Shown here piece after piece: positions 1 to 7,745 of a stretch of DNA of 23,578 bases; the first letter of the stretch is position 1; the number at the start of each line of letters is the position of its first letter. The stretch is from UBA2227 sp036677505. Its GTDB lineage: Bacteria; Bacillota_I; Bacilli_A; Erysipelotrichales; Erysipelotrichaceae. The notes under the pieces are model-generated. The model saw nothing but the letters and a program-made list of their open reading frames with translations, ran no database searches and was not told the origin of the DNA. Location: positions 1 through 23,578 of the forward strand of contig JAVBWK010000020.1 of the NCBI GenBank assembly GCA_036677505.1, given 5' to 3'. Position numbers and translations under genes: made by a program.

Positions 1-116
1 AGTTGGACATAGGGACATTTCCTTTCAATGTGGTTTTGACAGATTCATTGTATAGGAATTTGTTTTCTATGTCCCTTTTTTATTTTTCCACCCCAACATT
101 TATTTTAGAACCGAAT

Positions 117-146
117 AAAAAAAGGAGAATCGATCGATTCTCCTTT
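117..146 (-). terminator. Intrinsic terminator of the trpS-uppP-ABC operon
   Basis: A perfect 20-base palindrome, GGAGAATCGATCGATTCTCC at 124-143, is flanked so that the minus strand reads a stem followed by seven T residues (117-123). It starts only a few bases past the stop codon (151-153) of the ABC permease gene. The stem is long and has almost no loop if fully paired. The flanking A and T runs also pair, so some termination on the plus strand is possible. Confidence 0.85.
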
Positions 147-150
147 TCAT

Positions 151-1806
151 TTAGCTTATTTCTTCAAAGCGGACATGAGCAATCATTTTGGCAGCAATGA
201 TACTGATCAGTGTCAGCACCACCATAAACAGGAAAGTTGCCGGAGCAAAGATCCGATAATCGAAATCATAGGTGAGAGCGAGCCATACCAGCAGATAAGC
301 CAAGCCGAAGGAAGGCATCATCGTAAACAGAAAGTTGATGTTCTGTTTGACGGCAGCCTGCTCGGTTTCCCAAACCAGCTTAGGATGGATGACATCCACG
401 ATGATCGAAACATAGTTGATAAACAGAGAGCCCAGGATGGCCATGACCGAAAAGATAGCCAGGATGTACCATGGGGCTTTCAGAAACATGGCTGCCGGGA
501 TAACAGTCAGAATAAGCCCGAGAAGAGAGAGCAAGAATCCGCTCATGCTTTTGGCATGAAGCTGATCCATGATGTCCATCGGAATCATTTTCATGAAATA
601 GACATGTTGACCTTCGCGGGAAATCGCGGTGGCACTCACCATGTTCATACTACCCATCACCAATCCGAAACTGACACCGAAGGCGGTTGCTAACGAAATT
701 GCCATCACGCTGTTCCATGGGATAGATAAAATCAGTGCGAATAAATCTTCTTCTTCCGGGAAGGCGGCCGTCATAATGATAAAGAGTACCGGCAAAAGCA
801 CGTTGATCGATACACAGTTCATCAGGTAGATCGGCGTTCTAAACAGCAATCTCAGTTCTTTCATCAGATAGGTGATAATGGCCTTCTGTGAGCGGGTCGA
901 ACGCGAGAAATCCCTGCTGGATAACTGACGGCGTGATGAGGATGTTTCATTAATCCCGATCACTCCTCTGAAATACAGAATTTGCGATAGTAACAAGAAT
1001 CCGAAGAAAATACCGGCGGTCACGGCAAGAGCAATGATCAATTGGACAAAATCGTTATTGACCACGGCGGAAATCGCGAAGGGGATATTGGGGATAAACG
1101 ATTGAAACAAAGCAATCAGGGAATTATTTCCCTCAATCAGCATATTGATCAGATCTCCCGATGTGACCGTAGCTAAACTGGCAAGTGCATAGTTGAGCCA
1201 AAGGGCAAAGATCAAAGCGATCCCTCCGGATATCATATTGAAGAAGTCGCGGTTCTTCGCAAAGGGAATCAGCCACATGATGAGCATGATGATCAGACCG
1301 GCTAAAACCAGCGGGATGATCGGCAGGATCAGAAAAACGATCAGAGCAAACAGATAAAATAAGAAATCCGGAGACATTGCCCGCGCGTAACCGGAGATGA
1401 CCGGTATAAAAAACATGGCCAATGTCAGATATTCATAAATCAGCGTGACCGTAAATTTCGAAAGGATGATATCGACGGGTTTGAGCGGTAATGCCAGTAA
1501 CGTTTCGATATCCCGGGAAAAATAGAATACGGCGGGAATCAGGAATATCCCGAAAAAGAATATCATCAGGGCTAGTGAATTGAATAAAAGTGCAATGATG
1601 ACTCCGGTCTGTTGATAAGGGCGCAATAAATCGACTGCGTCGATTGTCAGAAAATGCAAGGCGACCAGAGTCGGCAGAAATGCGATGACCATCAGCAGGA
1701 TAAAGCCGTAGAGAAGCAGTTTCGATGATTTTTTGCGTTTGCCTTGATCGACCATGCTGAAGGTGTTTTTCAGCATCGCCAAGATCAGCGATTTCAGCTT
1801 ACGCAT
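151..1806 (-). CDS. ABC transporter permease (ABC-2-like, large membrane subunit)
   Basis: The predicted product has 551 residues and is dominated by hydrophobic segments in two clusters. The first runs from about residue 30 to 290. A basic linker rich in Ser and Arg (around 300-320, with SSSRRQLSSRD) follows, and then a second cluster runs to the C-terminus. This fits the membrane half of an ABC exporter with two permease-like repeats in one chain. The start is set at the ATG at 1804-1806, preceded by GGAGGT, instead of the in-frame ATG 15 codons upstream. The chosen start overlaps the ATPase stop by 8 nt, which indicates translational coupling with that gene. The substrate cannot be read from the sequence. 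EcsB-like or bacteriocin/lipid exporter roles are possible but unsupported. Confidence 0.8.
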   Translation of the reverse strand: MRKLKSLILAMLKNTFSMVDQGKRKKSSKLLLYGFILLMVIAFLPTLVALHFLTIDAVDLLRPYQQTGVIIALLFNSLALMIFFFGIFLIPAVFYFSRDIETLLALPLKPVDIILSKFTVTLIYEYLTLAMFFIPVISGYARAMSPDFLFYLFALIVFLILPIIPLVLAGLIIMLIMWLIPFAKNRDFFNMISGGIALIFALWLNYALASLATVTSGDLINMLIEGNNSLIALFQSFIPNIPFAISAVVNNDFVQLIIALAVTAGIFFGFLLLSQILYFRGVIGINETSSSRRQLSSRDFSRSTRSQKAIITYLMKELRLLFRTPIYLMNCVSINVLLPVLFIIMTAAFPEEEDLFALILSIPWNSVMAISLATAFGVSFGLVMGSMNMVSATAISREGQHVYFMKMIPMDIMDQLHAKSMSGFLLSLLGLILTVIPAAMFLKAPWYILAIFSVMAILGSLFINYVSIIVDVIHPKLVWETEQAAVKQNINFLFTMMPSFGLAYLLVWLALTYDFDYRIFAPATFLFMVVLTLISIIAAKMIAHVRFEEIS

Positions 1807-2524
1807 TTTTAGTGACCTCCAAGAAAATCTCTTCCAGCGACATATTTTCATGATAATCTTTCTTCAGCTCTTCCAAGGTTCCGAAGAATGCGATTTTACC
1901 TTTGTTAATGATGGCCACCTTATGACATAATTTTTCCGCAACCTCAAGAACATGGGTTGAGAAGAATACGGTTTTACCTTGCTGAGCCACTTTGCGCATC
2001 ATTTCTTTAAGGGCAAAGGCAGACTGCGGATCAAGTCCGGTCAATGGTTCATCCAAAATCCAAATGCTGGGATCATGAACGAGAACACCCATCACGACAA
2101 TTTTCTGACGCATCCCGTGAGAGTACGACAGGATTTTATCATTGAGTGCATGTTCCATTTCGAAGAGCTTTGCCAATTCACTGATACGGGTACGGCGTGA
2201 TTCTGAATCGACCTCATAAATATCGGCCATCAGATTGAGATATTCCAATCCTTTTAATCGCAGGAAAATGTCAGGATTGTCAGGGACAAAACCGAACTGT
2301 TTTTTTGCCATGATCGGATTTTTACGGATGTCAAAACCGTTAAGTGCGATGTTCCCGGTATCGGCATTCAATATACCGGTAATCATTTTCAGAGTCGTTG
2401 TTTTGCCGGCACCGTTGGGACCGATAAATCCGACGATCTGTCCGTCTTCAACTGTCAAAGAGATATCATCGACCGCCTTGACTTTACCATTATAAACTTT
2501 TGTTACATGCTGAATGTTGATCAT
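1799..2524 (-). CDS. ABC transporter ATP-binding protein
   Basis: This 241-residue nucleotide-binding subunit powers the adjacent permease. Walker A is GPNGAGKTT (35-43). The signature motif is degenerate, SHGMRQK (about 135-141), as in many ABC-2-type exporter ATPases. Walker B with its catalytic Glu is IWILDEP (154-160), the D-loop is GLDP, and the switch His is H191 in FSTHVLE. The Q-loop region reads GFVPDNP, lacking the usual Gln, which is common in EcsA-like ATPases. The start has AGGAGA about 6 nt upstream. The gene follows uppP by about 40 nt and its stop overlaps the permease start, so the two are almost certainly co-translated. The substrate is unknown. Confidence 0.9.
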   Translation of the reverse strand: MINIQHVTKVYNGKVKAVDDISLTVEDGQIVGFIGPNGAGKTTTLKMITGILNADTGNIALNGFDIRKNPIMAKKQFGFVPDNPDIFLRLKGLEYLNLMADIYEVDSESRRTRISELAKLFEMEHALNDKILSYSHGMRQKIVVMGVLVHDPSIWILDEPLTGLDPQSAFALKEMMRKVAQQGKTVFFSTHVLEVAEKLCHKVAIINKGKIAFFGTLEELKKDYHENMSLEEIFLEVTKNA

Positions 2525-2564
2525 ATATTGTTCTCCTATTCACAATGTTCATTTTAGTATAAAC

Positions 2565-3371
2565 TTATCCGATAAACAAGAGGGTGACGATGCCGATAAA
2601 TACACAGTAGTAAGCGAAATAATGTAATTTACGCTTGATAAGCACGATTCGAAACAATCTGATGGCAAAGTAAGTCACCACGCCGCTGATGATCGCTGCG
2701 ATCATATACGGAACAAACAGTGAGCCAAACTCAGGGTTGGAAAGCATATCGGGGATGCCGCCAACGATGACGACCAGAGCGATCGGGATAAACATCAGAA
2801 AGGCGAACCGCATCGAAGTATCAGTATCATAACCTTGAATTAAAGAAGCTGCATTGGTCGAGCCGCTGCGCGATACACCGGGCAATAGGGCAACGGCTTG
2901 AGCCAATCCAGTCAGAAATGCATTTTTAAATCCGAATTCCTTGGATGTCTTTGTCGGTTTTATTCTCGATGCTATAAACAGAATCAACGCAGTATACAAA
3001 AGGAATGCTCCTGCAAACTTCGGTGAATTCAGCGAGGCTTCAAGCGTATCTTTAAATAAGAGTCCGATGATCCCGGCCGGAATCGTCGCAACCACAAGTT
3101 TGAGACCGTATAAAAAGTGAGGCTGTTTCTGCTTTGTCGGTTTGATAAAGTAGCCCAAACCCAAAACAAACAAATCTTTGATGTCTTTGTAATAGTAGAC
3201 GATGATGGCAATCAGAGATCCGGCGTGTAAAAGTATTTCGAGAGTGGCATCACTTGTCTGCAAGCCAAACAAATGTTTCGCAATGACCAGATGCCCAGAA
3301 GATGAAACCGGGATCGGCTCGGTAATGCCCTGAATGATAGCTAAAATGATAAAAATGTACAGTTTATCCAT
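2565..3371 (-). CDS. uppP: Undecaprenyl-diphosphatase (BacA/UppP)
   Basis: This is a 268-residue integral membrane protein. It dephosphorylates undecaprenyl pyrophosphate to the monophosphate on the membrane, recycling the lipid carrier for peptidoglycan and wall polymers; overexpression is known to give bacitracin resistance. Both family signatures are present: GITEPIPVSSSGH (15-27) with E18, and LPGVSRSGST (163-172) with R168. Length is typical of the family. The start codon lies 2 nt after the trpS stop, with only a weak AAGAGA ribosome binding site, so translation is probably coupled to trpS. That places it under the upstream tryptophan T-box unless an internal promoter exists; I see none convincing. 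Confidence 0.95.
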   Translation of the reverse strand: MDKLYIFIILAIIQGITEPIPVSSSGHLVIAKHLFGLQTSDATLEILLHAGSLIAIIVYYYKDIKDLFVLGLGYFIKPTKQKQPHFLYGLKLVVATIPAGIIGLLFKDTLEASLNSPKFAGAFLLYTALILFIASRIKPTKTSKEFGFKNAFLTGLAQAVALLPGVSRSGSTNAASLIQGYDTDTSMRFAFLMFIPIALVVIVGGIPDMLSNPEFGSLFVPYMIAAIISGVVTYFAIRLFRIVLIKRKLHYFAYYCVFIGIVTLLFIG

Positions 3372-3373
3372 GG

Positions 3374-4366
3374 TTATCTCTTGAAGATTTCCAGTCCGAC
3401 TTTCTGTTGGACTTTCTTCAGCTTTCTAGAAGCGATGGCCTGCGCTTTCAGTTTTCCTTCATATAATGTCCGCTCCAACAGATCTGTGGATACGATTTCA
3501 CGGTAACGGCTTTGGATCGGTTCAAGCAATTCAATGATGGCATCGGCCACGACCTTTTTAAAATCGCCGTAATTAAGGTTTTCAACCTGAGGTAAGATGT
3601 TCTCGATCGTCGTATTTTTGCATGATGCCAGAATCTGAAGCAGATTGGCGATCCCGGGTTGCTCTTTAGGATCAAAAGCAACTTTGCCTAGTGAATCGGT
3701 CACGGCTGAAGCAATTTTCTTGCGGATGACGGAAGGCTCATCCAGCATATAAATCACGCCCTTATCCTGATGATCGGATTTGCTCATTTTTTTGGTCGGA
3801 TCACTTAACGACATGATTCTTGCACCGACCTTGGGAATCAGCGGTTCGGGTACTTTGAAGGTAGGGGAATAGCGGTTATTGAAACGTTCCGCAATGTCTC
3901 TGGCGATTTCGACATGCTGTTTCTGATCATCGCCGACCGGCACAAAATCCGGATCGTAAATCAGGATATCCGCGGCCATCAGGGTCGGATACGTATAAAA
4001 TCCGACGGTTAAGGCGTTTTCGCCCTTCGCCATTTTGTCTTTGTACTGAGTCATCCGGTTCATCTCGCCAAGATAGCTGTTGCATGCCAAAATGAAACCC
4101 AGCTGAGCATGTTCCATGACATCGGACTGCAAGAAGATGATCGACCGTTGCGGGTCCAATCCGGAGGCCAGATAAAGAGCGATAGCATCTTTGAGATACT
4201 GTCTCAGTTCTTTGGGGTCCTGATAAACTGTGATGCAATGCAGATTGGCGATGAATACGACCATCTCATATTCATTCTGATAATTGACGAAATTGCGCAA
4301 TGCACCTAAATAATTACCTAAAGTCAATTCGCCGCTTGGCTTAATGCCGCTTAACATCCGTTTCAT
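3374..4366 (-). CDS. trpS: Tryptophanyl-tRNA synthetase
   Basis: This class Ic aminoacyl-tRNA synthetase (330 residues, cytosolic) charges tRNA-Trp. The HIGH-equivalent lies in PSGELTLGNYLGA (10-22), and the second signature is KMSKS at 193-197. Other family features include the GDDQKQHVEIARDIAERFN region (about 145-163). The start is the ATG at 4364-4366, preceded by AGGAGG at the right spacing. A longer in-frame reading upstream to 4549 is rejected because it runs through the T-box leader. It is the first gene of an operon that continues into uppP and an ABC transporter. Confidence 0.97.
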   Translation of the reverse strand: MKRMLSGIKPSGELTLGNYLGALRNFVNYQNEYEMVVFIANLHCITVYQDPKELRQYLKDAIALYLASGLDPQRSIIFLQSDVMEHAQLGFILACNSYLGEMNRMTQYKDKMAKGENALTVGFYTYPTLMAADILIYDPDFVPVGDDQKQHVEIARDIAERFNNRYSPTFKVPEPLIPKVGARIMSLSDPTKKMSKSDHQDKGVIYMLDEPSVIRKKIASAVTDSLGKVAFDPKEQPGIANLLQILASCKNTTIENILPQVENLNYGDFKKVVADAIIELLEPIQSRYREIVSTDLLERTLYEGKLKAQAIASRKLKKVQQKVGLEIFKR

Positions 4367-4385
4367 ATATTTTCCTCCTGAAAAT

Positions 4386-4600
4386 AAAAAAAGCGCCCTG
4401 ATGAAGGGGCGCTGTATGCGCGGTACCACCCAACTTACTCTTACGAGTCGCTTGTGCGGGATAACGGTGTACGCCGGTGAACGACTGATGCCGCTCACAA
4501 CTCCAAAAGCCCAATTCACATCGCAGCCGTGACAAATTTCCACCGTCATTGTCTCTCTAGAATCAGGTATTGCGATGCTACTGCCTTTTTTCTTTGTTAT
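4386..4600 (-). promoter_or_regulatory. Tryptophan T-box leader upstream of trpS
   Basis: The minus-strand leader contains the diagnostic T-box sequence GGGTGGTACCGCG (TGGTACCGCG at 4419-4428 on the plus strand). It is followed by a terminator stem (agcgccc 4392-4398 with gggcgct 4407-4413) and a T-run into 4381-4392. An AGAGAG element and a GGTG-type apical loop mark Stem I. I pair CGCAA with TTGTG and GATTC with GAATT around an internal loop. In that loop a UGG (Trp) codon followed by A lies at plus-strand 4503-4505; a second UGG at 4511-4513 is an alternative. Uncharged tRNA-Trp should stabilise the antiterminator and switch on trpS and the genes behind it. Confidence 0.92.
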
Positions 4601-4607
4601 TGACTCT

Positions 4608-4636
4608 ATTTAAGCACTTTTCTTTGGTTTAATCAA
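4608..4636 (-). promoter_or_regulatory. Probable promoter for the trpS T-box transcript
   Basis: On the minus strand TTGATT (4631-4636) is separated by 17 nt from TTAAAT (4608-4613), placing transcription start near 4600, just before the T-box. It overlaps the 3' end of the amino acid permease gene, whose stop is at 4610-4612. Fit to consensus is moderate. Confidence 0.5.
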
Positions 4637-5971
4637 GAGCCCGGCGCCAATTCCGATCAACGAAATGACGAAATACGCATTAAATTTCGGAGCGCTGAAA
4701 CCACCGTAAATAACGACCAGTGCACCTAAAACGGCCAATATCGGGATGATGTATCCGTTGAGCACGGATAATTTATCTTCCTTGGCCTTTTTGATGACAC
4801 CGATATATAACATGACATAGAAGACATAGGTCAATACGATCGGCAATCCGTCAATTTCCAAGCCTTCAAACATGGTCAGGCCGTATTGTGCAACGCCGCT
4901 GGTACTTAAGAAGTGAAGGATGAGCCATACCAGACTGACAAAGAATGTGGCTAATGCAGATGCCAGAGGAATATCGAATTTCTTATTTAAAACAGCAAGC
5001 TGTTTATGAAAAGGTACTTCTTCGCGAAGAGCCAATGCATAGGGCAATCGGATATAGCCCAAGATCAATCCGTTGAATGTTCCCAGAATCGAAATGACGA
5101 CGAAGACATAAATGATTTTCGGTCCAAGCGATCCGAAGAACATCGTTGCAGCTTCACCGACCGCGGCATTTCCAAGTTCCATCACTTTGTCAGCGCCAAG
5201 AACCGAGGTCAGACCGATGGTGTATGCTAGATACACGACCATGATCAGTACTGGGGCAAATGTAAGTGCCAAGGGCAGGTTGCGCTTAGGATTTTTGATT
5301 TCATGTGCGACAGAGGGAGCGACCAGCCATCCGTCATAGGCAAAGGCAATCGAAATCAGTGCAACAAACAATCCGCTCATCGCACCGCCGGTCGATGCGG
5401 CCTGCACGGCAACCACGGGATCACCCATGACCAATCCAAACAGAGCCAGAACAACCAGTGCCGAGACTTTGGCTACCAAAGCGAATGACTGAAATTTACC
5501 GGCTGATTTGGTTGCGAAACTGTTGAATACAAAGAAGATGACCATTAATGCAACCGTCAAAACCCAAGAGAAAAGCGTGAACTCTCCGGATGAAAACGGT
5601 CCGGGAGCACCAAAGAGGACAAGGATGTAACTTGCGGCGACCCAGGCAATGATGGCGACCAATGCCGGATAATAGAACATAACCTGAAACCAGCCGGCGA
5701 GATAACCGAGGGTTTTGCCCCAAGCCAATTCACTGTACGTGATGATCCCTCCGATAAAATCTTCTTTTTTGGCATATTGGGCGATGGTCAGGCCGCCGAA
5801 GATAATCCCTACGGCACCCAGTATCCATCCCAATGAGCTAAGCAGGACATTGCCTTCGACCGCACGCAGAATATCGTCGGTTTTGAAGAAAATGCCGGAT
5901 CCGATGACGATGCCCGCAATCATCGCAACTGTAGTCAAAAGACCAAACTTCCGTTGTTGTTGTGAGTCCAT
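4610..5971 (-). CDS. APC-family amino acid permease
   Basis: The product is a 453-residue polytopic membrane transporter with about 12 hydrophobic segments. The first carries the conserved APC/LAT-type stretch AGIVIGSGIFF near residue 20-30, where Gly residues unwind the helix at the substrate site. Overall it resembles the SteT/YfnA class of amino acid exchangers or symporters. The substrate is not deducible; its position upstream of a tryptophan T-box does not prove it carries tryptophan, because the T-box transcript has its own promoter. The ATG at 5969-5971, with GGGAG 7-8 nt upstream, is preferred over an in-frame ATG at 6001. No separate terminator is seen after it, so readthrough would enter the T-box leader and be subject to its terminator. 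Confidence 0.85.
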   Translation of the reverse strand: MDSQQQRKFGLLTTVAMIAGIVIGSGIFFKTDDILRAVEGNVLLSSLGWILGAVGIIFGGLTIAQYAKKEDFIGGIITYSELAWGKTLGYLAGWFQVMFYYPALVAIIAWVAASYILVLFGAPGPFSSGEFTLFSWVLTVALMVIFFVFNSFATKSAGKFQSFALVAKVSALVVLALFGLVMGDPVVAVQAASTGGAMSGLFVALISIAFAYDGWLVAPSVAHEIKNPKRNLPLALTFAPVLIMVVYLAYTIGLTSVLGADKVMELGNAAVGEAATMFFGSLGPKIIYVFVVISILGTFNGLILGYIRLPYALALREEVPFHKQLAVLNKKFDIPLASALATFFVSLVWLILHFLSTSGVAQYGLTMFEGLEIDGLPIVLTYVFYVMLYIGVIKKAKEDKLSVLNGYIIPILAVLGALVVIYGGFSAPKFNAYFVISLIGIGAGLLIKPKKSA

Positions 5972-6021
5972 GTGTTTCTCCCTTTTTGAAATTGTTTTCA
6001 CGAAATGAAAACTTAATGAAA

Positions 6022-6051
6022 ATGATAAAGTGAAACCGCTATTTTTGTCAA
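6022..6051 (-). promoter_or_regulatory. Promoter of the amino acid permease gene
   Basis: Minus-strand TTGACA (plus 6046-6051) matches the -35 consensus exactly. It is followed after 18 nt by TATCAT (plus 6022-6027). It fires away from spx, leaving a leader of about 45 nt before the preferred ATG. Confidence 0.7.
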
Positions 6052-6082
6052 GTAGTATCTTTTATTCTTAAGATTTATCGTT

Positions 6083-6103
6083 TATAATAGGTAGACAAGG
6101 AGG
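6083..6103 (+). promoter_or_regulatory. spx -10 box and ribosome binding site
   Basis: A consensus TATAAT at 6083-6088 precedes a strong AAGGAGG at 6097-6103, eight nt before the spx ATG. A recognisable -35 is not obvious. This promoter and the permease promoter are divergent within a 140-bp intergenic region. Confidence 0.6.
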
Positions 6104-6111
6104 TTTAAAGC

Positions 6112-6543
6112 ATGATCGTTGTTTACACATCTCCTGGCTGTGCTTCCTGCCGAAAAGTTAAACAGTGGCTCAAAGACCGTAATCTGAAGTTCATCGAAAA
6201 AAATATATTTACCACCTTACTGAATGAGAGTGAAATCAAGCATTTGCTGATGCGCTCGGAAAACGGGACGGAAGATATTATCTCGAAACGTTCGAAAGTC
6301 ATTCAAGAACTGAAAATCGATTTAGATGAACTGTCGATGAGTGCTTTGGTCAAGTTTATCCAGAACAACCCATCGGTACTCAAACGTCCGATTATCCTGA
6401 ATGAACGGAGCTTCTTGGTCGGTTACGACGAAGAGGAAATCGGTGCATTCGTACCGCCGGAACTGCGCAATATCGCCAAGGCCAATTGCAGTCCGAGCTG
6501 TCCGAATTTCTGCACGTGCGGAGAAGTCCGTCAAGAGAATTAA
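6112..6543 (+). CDS. spx: Spx/ArsC-family transcriptional regulator with cysteine-rich tail
   Basis: The product is a 143-residue thioredoxin-fold protein of the Spx family, which binds the RNA polymerase alpha C-terminal domain and redirects transcription under disulfide stress. The redox CxxC is C10-A-S-C13. The Gly corresponding to G52 and the conserved KRPII segment (91-95) are present. Spx is usually about 131 residues. Here an extra C-terminal tail holds C126, C130, C134 and C136 (SPSCPNFCTCG), a CX3CX3CXC arrangement I do not recall from B. subtilis Spx. It may bind metal or add a redox switch (inference). The gene is monocistronic, with its own promoter and terminator. Confidence 0.88.
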   Translation: MIVVYTSPGCASCRKVKQWLKDRNLKFIEKNIFTTLLNESEIKHLLMRSENGTEDIISKRSKVIQELKIDLDELSMSALVKFIQNNPSVLKRPIILNERSFLVGYDEEEIGAFVPPELRNIAKANCSPSCPNFCTCGEVRQEN

Positions 6544-6544
6544 G

Positions 6545-6570
6545 GCTATGATGATTCATAGCTTTTTTTT
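6545..6570 (+). terminator. Intrinsic terminator after spx
   Basis: GCTATG (6545-6550) pairs with CATAGC (6557-6562) around a 6-nt loop and is followed by eight T residues. It starts 1 nt after the spx stop codon and isolates spx from mnmA. Confidence 0.85.
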
Positions 6571-6577
6571 ATTGTGA

Positions 6578-6583
6578 TATAAT
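6578..6583 (+). promoter_or_regulatory. mnmA -10 box
   Basis: TATAAT lies 20 nt before the mnmA start codon, directly after the spx terminator. A poor -35 (TTCATA, 6555-6560) would overlap the terminator stem. The leader would be short, with GAGGT at 6593-6597 as ribosome binding site. Confidence 0.6.
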
Positions 6584-6602
6584 AGACTCGTTGAGGTAAA
6601 AT

Positions 6603-7745
6603 ATGAGAATTTTGGTCGGACTATCCGGCGGTGTCGATTCGGCAGTCGCCGCGTACATTTTGAAAAAACAGGGACATGATGTGACCTGTGCTTTTATGCG
6701 CAATTGGGATGCTTATGCCAATAATGATATCCTTGGAAACCCAGCCGGGGGACTTGATGATATTTGTCCGCAGGAAGAAGACTATCTGGATGCGAAAAAG
6801 GTAGCAGACAAGCTCGGGTTGCCTTTGTTGCGCGTCGATTTTGTCAAAGAATACTGGGATGATGTTTTTTCGGTATTTCTTGAAGAAACGAAAAAGGGAC
6901 GGACACCCAATCCCGATATCTTGTGCAACCGTCATATTAAGTTTAACGCTTTTTTCAGTTATGCGAAAAGTCTGGGCTTTGACTGGGTAGCGACCGGACA
7001 CTATGCCCGCGTTGTCCATCATCAGGGAAAAGATTCCATCATGCTCAGAGGGCTCGATGCCAATAAAGATCAGACCTATTTTCTAGTTCAGGTTCCTCAA
7101 GAGGCACTGAACCATACGCTTTTTCCGGTAGGTGAACTCACAAAAGCCGAAGTGAGGAAAATCGCTTCGGAGCTGGATCTCGCTGTGGCACAAAAGAAAG
7201 ATTCGACCGGGATCTGTTTTATCGGAGAGCGACACTTCCGCGAGTTTCTTCATAACTATATTCCGAAAACCCCGGGTAAAATCGTCGATATCGATTCTGA
7301 AAAAGTATTAGGTGAACATCACGGGGTCATGTTTTATACCTTGGGACAGCGCAAAGGCTTGGGTGTCGGAGGTGTCGAAGGACCTTGGTTTGTGGTTCAT
7401 AAAGATCTGGATACCAATACGCTGTATGTCGGGGCAAAAGAAGATAATCTGTGGCTGCTCAGTGATGAATGTCACGTATCGCGAATCAATTGGTTCGGAC
7501 CGAACCCCGTTGAACCTTTGAAGTGCACCGCGAAGTTTCGCTACCGTCAGAAAGATCATCCGGTAACCGTTAATTATTCTGATGGGAAACTGGTGGTCAT
7601 GTTTGATTATCCGGTCGCATCGGTGACTCCGGGACAGGAAGCCGTATTTTATCAGGGTGAGGTATGTTTGGGTGGCGGAGTCATTGAAGAAACCTTTAAA
7701 GACGGATATACTATGGTACAGAGAATTAAAAGGGGGACACCATGA
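6603..7745 (+). CDS. mnmA: tRNA-specific 2-thiouridylase MnmA
   Basis: MnmA adds sulfur to U34 of tRNAs for Lys, Glu and Gln, using ATP and a persulfide relay from a cysteine desulfurase. The 380-residue product has the PP-loop SGGVDS (8-13), the catalytic Cys in NPDILCNRHIKF (C108) and the second Cys in STGICFIGER (C205). The segment NWDAYANNDILGNPAGG, ahead of CPQEEDY, is longer than in typical bacilli; from memory it looks like the Erysipelotrichia/Mollicutes form. The stop codon overlaps the next ATG as ATGA, so the CPBP gene is translationally coupled. GAGGT 5 nt upstream supports this start. Confidence 0.97.
   Translation: MRILVGLSGGVDSAVAAYILKKQGHDVTCAFMRNWDAYANNDILGNPAGGLDDICPQEEDYLDAKKVADKLGLPLLRVDFVKEYWDDVFSVFLEETKKGRTPNPDILCNRHIKFNAFFSYAKSLGFDWVATGHYARVVHHQGKDSIMLRGLDANKDQTYFLVQVPQEALNHTLFPVGELTKAEVRKIASELDLAVAQKKDSTGICFIGERHFREFLHNYIPKTPGKIVDIDSEKVLGEHHGVMFYTLGQRKGLGVGGVEGPWFVVHKDLDTNTLYVGAKEDNLWLLSDECHVSRINWFGPNPVEPLKCTAKFRYRQKDHPVTVNYSDGKLVVMFDYPVASVTPGQEAVFYQGEVCLGGGVIEETFKDGYTMVQRIKRGTP

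Noticed and set aside
3..200. Plus-strand reading frame of 65 codons at the left edge
   Set aside because: It starts with a TTG lacking a ribosome binding site, crosses the operon terminator palindrome and runs into the antisense of the ABC permease gene.
175..693. Plus-strand 172-codon frame with a His/Gln-rich product
   Set aside because: It is the antisense shadow of the ABC permease gene. Low-complexity composition and no ribosome binding site or family resemblance.
4367..4549. N-terminal extension of TrpS
   Set aside because: The stretch is the T-box leader, with antiterminator, terminator and AGGAGG just before the true ATG.
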